From positions 131,868,274 through 131,932,273 of the forward strand of contig CM037877.1 of assembly GCA_021292165.1 (NCBI GenBank): a DNA stretch of 64,000 nt. Direction: 5' to 3'. Each line of letters opens with the position of its first letter. Position 1 is the stretch's first letter. Positions 57,114-64,000 of this stretch are shown here, piece by piece. A program made the translations under genes and the position numbers. Origin of the DNA: Shinisaurus crocodilurus. Taxonomy: Eukaryota > Chordata > Lepidosauria > Squamata > Shinisauridae. The notes beneath the pieces are model-generated. The model saw nothing but the letters and a program-made list of their open reading frames with translations. It ran no database searches and had not been told where the DNA came from.

Positions 57114-59222
57114 CTGAAAAGAGAATACATAGAGAGAGCAGGCTGGATGATGAAACTTCAGGGCGATGTCGCAACTGTGATCCAACATCCAGGATAGAGT
57201 TCTGAGGGAGACGACTCCACTAGCCCCTCCACAGGGGAGCTGTATACGTGGCCACTACGATTTATGTGATCAGGTGGTACTTTCTGAAGCTGCTGTGCTC
57301 ACACGAATTGCAGTTACATAGGTAGCCCCCTCATGGAAGTGCCAGATAATGCTGCCAACGACTCCACAGAAGCAGAGTCCAGCCACAAGCCTGGCTGCAG
57401 CCCCACCCCTCCCCCAAGACACTGGATCTGCTGTTTGCAAGAATGAGGCCTTTGCTAGAGGCCATATTTTCAACCAGACAAATCTAAGTGAAATGGTCAA
57501 GAAGCTGGCAGAAATCCAATGCAAAATAACTGGGGCGGTGGCGGAGAGATAACATGAACCACTTTCCCCTCATCCTGCATTCTGGGGTACTTTTCCTACC
57601 CCAGCTCACATTTTGTTGCATAATTTACACGTAAGTAGACCAACCAAACATGCCCAGGGAACAAAATTCCCCAGAAATCTCCATAAGAATACACTTTATG
57701 GGATCTTCTGTATCCTGAACAACAGAAACAATTATGGGGGAACAAAAGGAGCCCATCCACAGGTCATCTTAGTCTCTTTTGATAGCCAAGAACAAAAGCA
57801 AACACCTCCTTCCAACAGAAAAAAAAAATCCATTGAGGAAAAGCTTTGTTATGCTTATTTAAAGTTTACAGGCCTCAGGCCTTTTTCAGGCTTTTGTAAT
57901 GCTAAGTGACTTGCACTAGGCTGGGCTTTTCTCATGCAGATTGCCTGGATTTACATTACTGCAGGAAAGATTAGTGTTTAGTTACCTTAAGTAGCTGAAA
58001 CCAGAAATTCATTCTTATTCCTATCCTAACAGCCTGGGGGAAACATTCACTCAGGCAAAAGCCTTTCATATGCAAAATTTGCCTTGCCTGAGGTATTTTT
58101 TTGGACAGGTCTGGTTGGACCCCAAATGCAAGGAAAACTAGGTTTCATAAAAACCCAGGATGAAATGCTTGGTGAAAGTTCTTCCTGGTCAAGCATATGG
58201 AAACCTGGATGCCTGCCTGAAATTCTGACCATCTGTACTGTAGTCTGGCTAATGAAGTATTATATGTTATTGTGGGGAGGGGGAGTCGCTTGTTTAAAGA
58301 ATATACCTCCTTTCCATATTTTATCCACTGTTTCCATGTTTGGTTTCAGGACAGACCCTGATACCTGGCACCACCAAGAACAGATTCTGCAGATTCTGCC
58401 TACATTTAAAAAAAAAGTATTTGCCATTTTTTAAAATTTCCGTTCATTTTGCTGGCTGCATCTGCTTTCTTTCTGGCCTTTCTGAACACTATCCAAATAT
58501 ACGTCTTTATCTGCTAGGTGTACTAGTTGTTGATGTACGCTAGATTTGCACATCCTCCAAATACCCTTATTTGTAGAAAACCAGTTTTCTTTCTTAGGTT
58601 CTACATTTGCCAACCTTTGATAGTGCAGAATTAGGACATCGAAATAGTTAGGTTTGGTATGGTGAAAGATCTATAGATAAGTGATATTCAAATATAAGTA
58701 CACACACGTTTCTTACAGGGGTGTGCTGAACCCTCTGGACAAATATCCTGAATCTTACTAAACTTTGTTTTGTTTTGTTGGTGTCTTGGAATTCCTATGT
58801 AGTTTCACGCAAGCAGGAACCTCCATATTTGCCCCAGAAAGTTTGTTTTGGACAAGACTCTTCCCACTGAGGAACGCCTAATATGCTTCCAAGAAACCTC
58901 AGCATTCCCTGGAACATAGTTTGAGCACCACTGCTACAACCTAAGAAGCTCCCACCTTGGGTCCAGATGCAACTTTGGAAAAATTTAGTCTGAATGATGC
59001 TCAATTATACAGCTGGAAGGGGCATTCAAGACCAATCTTCTGCCTTAATGCAACTTATGCAAGATCCTTCACGCACCAATTAACCCATTAATCAATCCAT
59101 AGGTTATGAAGCATAAGAGAGAACAGCAGCGCTCAAGATGTGCTATTTAGATAGTTCAGATCAAGTAAGCCAAAGAAAAGCTCCCAGGATTTCTAGCCCC
59201 TTTGGCCAGCTCCAGAATGTTC

Positions 59223-59918
59223 CAGGGATGGGGACTCGGACTCGAGGACTCGACTCGTGAGTCGGACTGAGTCCCCCCTCTGACTCGACTCGGACTCGAG
59301 TCCCAATATTTTTAATGGGACTCGAGACTCGACTCGGGACTCGAGACCAAGGACTCGTCAACATCCCTGCTTGATGCCACCTGCAGGTGCTGCCTGGACC
59401 CAGTTGCAGTAACAATCCAAGTTTATTTTTTAAAATCATTTTCCTAATGCAACCTTTCAGACATTTTGGGTTTGGCTGCCTCTGCCTGCCTGTTTGGGGT
59501 TCCCTGCCTCCTCTGCCTGCCTGGTCTCTTCTTAACTAGTTCCACAGTTTGAATTGTCCAAGACAAATGCCTCTGTCTGCCTGCTTTGGGGTTCCCCGCC
59601 TCCTCTGCCTGCCTGGTTATTTTGGGTTTGTCTGCCTGGTCTGTTCTTGTCAAAATCAGTGGCAGAGTTTTGAGATAAAAAGGCACACTTGTGCCTAGAA
59701 TTTATTTAAGCCACACATCTGAAGTAGCCTTATTTTGTTGGGGGAAAACCCCATTGATTTTAATAGGGACTCGTGGAGTCAGCTTTGGGAGTGACTTGGG
59801 ACTCGGGACTCGTGAGTCACCATTTTGGAGCAAGGACTTGGACTCGGACTCGAGACTCGGGTCCAAAGACTCGTGACTCGACTCGTGACTCGAGACCAAG
59901 GACTCTTCAACATCCCTG
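59223..59918. mobile_element. GACTC-rich hAT-type element
   Basis: A perfect 8-bp duplication, gaatgttc (59215-59222, 59919-59926), flanks an element starting cagggatg and ending catccctg. Both end regions (59223-59369, 59764-59918) are packed with gactcg and its inverse, able to form many hairpins. The middle is different sequence. There is no transposase ORF. Confidence 0.85.
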
Positions 59919-60878
59919 GAATGTTCCAGAAAAAATGAAACAAACTTATAAAAATGTAATGTTTCATGTATTCAAAATGTGAACTCAGGTGAATGGCTCC
60001 AAATGCTGCAAAGCCCATTGTAATGGTTTATTGCCTTGGATAGAAAAGCAAAGCTTGCTCTGTCACAGTATTTATGCAAAACACATTCACCGCTGTTGGG
60101 GCACATGCTAACGAACACAGTGTGTTGAAAACGTGATCTTGTGTGACACGCAAATGCAATTGCGGGAGAAGTAGGAGGAGTCTGAAAGGTGATGTGTGCA
60201 GGGGAGATAGCCCTTTAAGAAAAAGGGGTGTTTTTTTGGTTGTTCCTTTGTTCATCTATATGCAGGTGCGAAGGAGCAAACCAGCGAAAGAATTTTTAAC
60301 AAAAGAAAGAAAGAAAAATTGACAGGTCATGGAACAAATCAGGGAGAAGGGGACAGGAAGAGACAAGGGGGAGGCTGTGCTGCTGCTGCCACCCTCCCAC
60401 TTCCCATGGGGTGAAGCCAGCAGGAACAGCCCCCTATTCTTGTCCACCCAAAAGCGAAAGCAATAGCGAGGCCATTGAAATCAATGTGATTTACTGGTAC
60501 TTCTAAGTAATGCCATTGAAGACAATGTGATTTACTTCTGAGTAGATATGCATTTTGGCTTGTTTTCAGCTAGTTGTTCTTTGAGCCAAGGGCATGAAAG
60601 AGACATTCCAAACTTTATTTTTTCAAAGGGGAGGGGAGGTGGGGAGCACTTATCCAGCTCACCGAGCAAGTTAGAGAGAGAGAGAAGCCGGGTGGAGGGA
60701 GGGAGGGAGGAAGGAAAGCAATCTTAGAGTTGCTGCTGCTTTGCAAAGCCCCCATAGGACACTTCCTCTTCTCTTCGGGAGACAAACGCTGAATGTCTCC
60801 CGCCCCTTGAAAACAATTGGCTAACACAGGCTACAACAGCGCCCAGTGAGCGCACACATAGCCATGTACTGCGATAGT

Positions 60879-61838
60879 CAGGACCGGTGCAGGGCAGTTT
60901 GGCACCCTAGGCAAAATTATATTTAGTGGGGCCCTCTCATGCCGTGGGGGGGGGGGCTTCGGAGCAAAGCAGCCCTGCTTTACAAATCACCACCCCCGCA
61001 GCCGCCGGACCCCACCACCCCCCCGCAGCCGCTGGACCCCCCTGCAGCCGCCGGACCCCCCCGCCACCTCCCTCCCCCCCCCGCCCTGGCCGCCACCTCC
61101 TCCTCTTCCGAGCCTGCCTCCCCGTCCGCTTGTCCCGGCGCGGAGGAAGTGACGCGACGGGAGCCCCGCGCTCTGTTTTTGGCCGGGGAAACCAGGGCAA
61201 CAGGGCTGTTTAAGCCCTGTTGCCCTGGTTCCCCCCGCCAAAAACATAGCGTGGGGGCCAGCGTGCCAGAGCAGCAGGATGTGACGCAGCGGGACCCCCG
61301 CGCTCTGTTTTTGGCCGGGGAAACCAGGGCAACAGGGCTGTTTAAGCCCTGTTGCCCTGCTTCCTCCCGGCAAAACAGAGCGTGGACGGGGCTCCGGCAG
61401 CGGACGCGGGAAAGGTAGGTGGCTGGGGGGCTCCAGCGGGCTGCGGGGGGGCTCCGGGGGGCTGAGGGGGGGTCCGGCGGCTGCGGGGGGGTGGCGGGGG
61501 GTCCAGCGATCGCGGGGGTGGCGGGGGGTCCAGTGACTGCGGGGGGTGGCGGGTGGTCCGGCAGCTGCGGGGGGATCCGGCGTCTGTGGGGGTGGGCGGG
61601 GGATCCAGCGGCTGTGGGGGAGTGGGTGGGGGGTCAGTGGCTGTGGGTGGGTGGCGGGGGGGGGTTCCCGTCAGCATGTGGGGGGATCCGTGCCGGCTGC
61701 GGGGGCGGGGGGATCCAGCGGCTGTGTGGGGGTGGCGGGGGGTCCAGTGGCTGCGGGGGGCGGCGCAGCATTTCTGCGCCCTCTCCAGCCACGCGCCCTA
61801 GGCAACCGCTAGTTTGCCTAGCGGTAGCGCCGGCCCTG
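60879..61838. mobile_element. Non-autonomous hAT element, 960 bp, GC-rich
   Basis: A perfect 8-bp duplication, gcgatagt (60871-60878, 61839-61846), flanks an element with ends caggaccggtgc and gcgccggccctg. The inside has two tandem hairpins (61174-61246 and 61306-61377), then a G-rich low-complexity stretch of ggcgggggg units. Open frames here are Gly/Pro-rich artefacts. There is no transposase. Confidence 0.88.
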
Positions 61839-62428
61839 GCGATAGTGAATCGCAATAACAAGAAAAATCGTAATAAAAGTAGTCCAGGAAATTACGGAAG
61901 AAAAGAAGAATGAGAACACAAGAGAAACACGATCAGAATGGAAAAGTGAGAACGTCATGTGCCTCGCAAATCACAGAGGTGATCCAGTACTGGAATAAAC
62001 CTCAGGTTTAGATCCCCCCCCCCCCCGGTAGAAAAGAGATCTAGAATTCCTGTCAGAATGGTTTTCTTTAGTTTATTTCTTTATTTACAAGATTTTAATA
62101 CCTCTTGACATCCAATAAAATTCCTGAGCAGTGAACATTAAAAAGGAAGAAAAAAGAATTAAAATACAGAATTAAAATCTTTAAAATCAAATTATGACAA
62201 TAAAACCATGGCTGGCCAGTCAGGGGAGGATTGTTTAAATAAAAATGTATCTAGCAGGCTCTGAAAATGAAACAACATCGGTGTCTTCCTGACATCAACA
62301 GGCAGGGACCTCCATAGAGAGGAAGCCAGCACACGGAAGCCTCTTTGACTGTTTGGAGCAAGGATCATGCTCCTGCAGCACTTGAGTTTAAAGTGATTTT
62401 TTACTGTTACTTTTACTGTTACTACGAC

Positions 62429-62431
62429 GAC

Positions 62432-62469
<38 letters not shown>
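62429..62469. repeat. (TTA)n microsatellite
   Basis: About thirteen tta units. Confidence 0.9.
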
Positions 62470-62470
<1 letters not shown>

Positions 62471-63399
62471 TAGCTATTCTTTTGTAGACCCCCAAGTCAC
62501 ACTCTGGATTAGAAAAAGCAATACACACCAAAACATTGTGACATATAAGCAGTCTCCAAGTTCCAAGTATCTCCTGGAGAAAAAAATCTTGACCCTTTGG
62601 CAAAGATCCAGCACTGCAATATTGATCCTAAAATAATTTTTTTCCTGTACATTTTTCATTTTCCTGGAGCACTCTCTTCACACTTCCATTTCCCATTCCT
62701 GGAAGGGATAGGGGCCAACTACTTACTACAAACAAATGCAAGTAAAAGAACCCAACACTGGCTTTTACAAAAATAAAAGCAGCTTCTGGGGATTTTAGGC
62801 AGAGATGTGGCGCAGGAGAAGGGGGTGCTCAATCCTTCTCCTGCCCCCATGCCTCTTCGCTCTGAATTGCCTGCACCAAGCAACTCCCCTTTCCCCAGTA
62901 AGGCTCAGACAAAAATGTAAGTAAACATGCATTTTGAAGCCAGTGGGGGAGAAACCATGTGTGGGTAGCAATTCGGAGTGGAGAAACAGCAGGTGGGGCA
63001 AGGTTAAAAACATGCAATTTGGCGCCGAAACAAGAAATGACTCGTTTCGGCATCAGCGCCAAATGAGAAGAACCACTGTAACCTTAAAGGAATCCTTAAG
63101 GAACTTTGGCTAGCCATTCACTTGATCAATTTTTATTGAGTTCGGGCTGTTGCCTTCTTGCTGTACAATTTCTGGGAAGCATTTTGCCACACTGGAAAAA
63201 AAGAGAGAGAAGCAAACCTTGTCCCCAACTGCTCAGACTCAGAGTTCTAAGTGCAAATACCAAAAACAAACCCAACCACCCTCTCTGTTCTAGGGCCAGG
63301 CACTTCTGAAATTGCACACTATCCACATATCCACACTATGAGATTAGGGCTGCAATCCTTGACGTTCCCACAGAACTTAACAGGACTTACTTCCATGTA

Positions 63400-63560
63400 A
63401 ACATTTATTTATTTATTTATTTATTTAATACATTTTTATACCGCCCAATAGCCGAAGCTCTCTGGGCGTTTACAACAGTTAAAACCATAAAATACAATAT
63501 AATATAACTATAAAATTTAAAACCATCGATTAAAACAACCAGCAAGGCTAGCAGCAGTTC
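63400..63560 (-). mobile_element. LINE 3'-end-like repeat
   Basis: ttta repeats followed by tttttataccgcccaatagc and gaagctctctgggcgtttac. This is wording found at the 3' ends of old LINEs and read on the minus strand. There is no ORF. Confidence 0.5.
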
Positions 63561-64000
63561 AGATTACAGCAACAGTTAATTGAACCAGGCTTGCAGCACA
63601 CCCGCCCTTACCCACACTCTCTGCACTTCCAAAGTTTGGGGTTAGGGGGAATTGTTGTCTCCTTAAAAGTCTTTGGAGTTTGGCTCCTGCACGTTAAGCT
63701 CAATGATGTATGATATTTGGGACAGCTGCTTGAACCCAAATCCATTAGCTGACTGCTTGCTAATCCCCAAGGACCAGCTGCCTCATCCCATTAGTAGGAA
63801 AATAAGTGAAGCGTACTCCTTCGAGCTACTCAACACGACAGCTTGGAACGGCAGCCCTGCTCTGAAAGGCCGTTTCATGGTGTATTGCTGGACTGGCCTA
63901 GGAGAATCCAAATTTTGTACAGGGATGTTTGGTCCCTTTTGGCTGTTGTTCACTTAAGAACATTTCACCAGAAGATCTTCCCCACAGCCAAGTGATGCCA

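Larger units (their letters stand above)
57114..64000 (-). other. RXRG: RXRG intron upstream of exon 3 (5' exons outside window)
   Basis: No coding exon for the rest of the A/B domain is visible to the right of 57113, so the RXRG promoter and first exons are probably beyond the right edge. The region contains hAT elements at 59223-59918 and 60879-61838, a microsatellite and a LINE 3' end. 57200-59200 and 61850-63390 show nothing else I can support. Confidence 0.75.

Noticed and set aside
61419..61913. Glycine-rich 164-codon frame, at first glance silk- or collagen-like
   Set aside because: It is the G-rich array of a hAT element (60879-61838); frames on the opposite strand are equally open.
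57114..64000. Searched for the RXRG A/B-domain exon
   Set aside because: No sequence encoding the expected GSPYRVI-type block was seen on the minus strand, so it is assumed to lie outside the window.

Overview
This is vertebrate nuclear DNA, and the repeats point to a squamate reptile (lizard or snake). The repeats are Sauria-type SINEs (tRNA-like head, BovB-type tail), 5S-rRNA-derived SINEs with a CR1-like tail, CR1 and L2 LINEs, many small hAT-type palindromes and a gammaretrovirus-like ERV. There are no prokaryotic features. Every real coding segment I can support belongs to one of two multi-exon genes, both on the minus strand. The species is not identifiable by eye.

Right half (about 33.7 kb to the right edge): RXRG, retinoid X receptor gamma. 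Eight coding exons are present (56969-57113, 53995-54174, 51774-51943, 42464-42593, 39157-39289, 37266-37357, 36622-36727, 34039-34186). They run from just before the DNA-binding domain to the stop codon, and all splice phases agree. The 5' exons for most of the A/B region must lie beyond the right edge. One intron uses a GC donor.

Left part (edge to about 16.7 kb): the 5' end of LMX1A, a LIM-homeodomain transcription factor gene. It has a probable non-coding first exon, the first coding exon (15765-15852) and the LIM1 exon (12271-12457), inside a GC-rich CpG island. The rest of the gene lies beyond the left edge, so positions 1-12270 are intron. The order RXRG then LMX1A on the same strand matches the conserved amniote neighbourhood (human 1q23). 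The region from about 16.7 to 33.7 kb is intergenic and rich in repeats.

Mobile DNA makes up much of the rest. A 6.0-kb ERV (44361-50360) sits antisense in an RXRG intron. Its two 731-bp LTRs differ at only three positions, but its interior is a short, broken mosaic with two different RNase H remnants and a gag zinc knuckle downstream of pol. Two young-looking 5'-truncated LINEs carry perfect target-site duplications (15 bp and 29 bp). A CR1 is nested in an L2. A family of near-perfect palindromic hAT-type elements with 8-bp duplications recurs about ten times; one copy lies 53 bp upstream of an RXRG exon. I found no evidence for a new multi-gene system. The most unusual objects are the mosaic ERV, the palindromic hAT family and the GC-AG intron.
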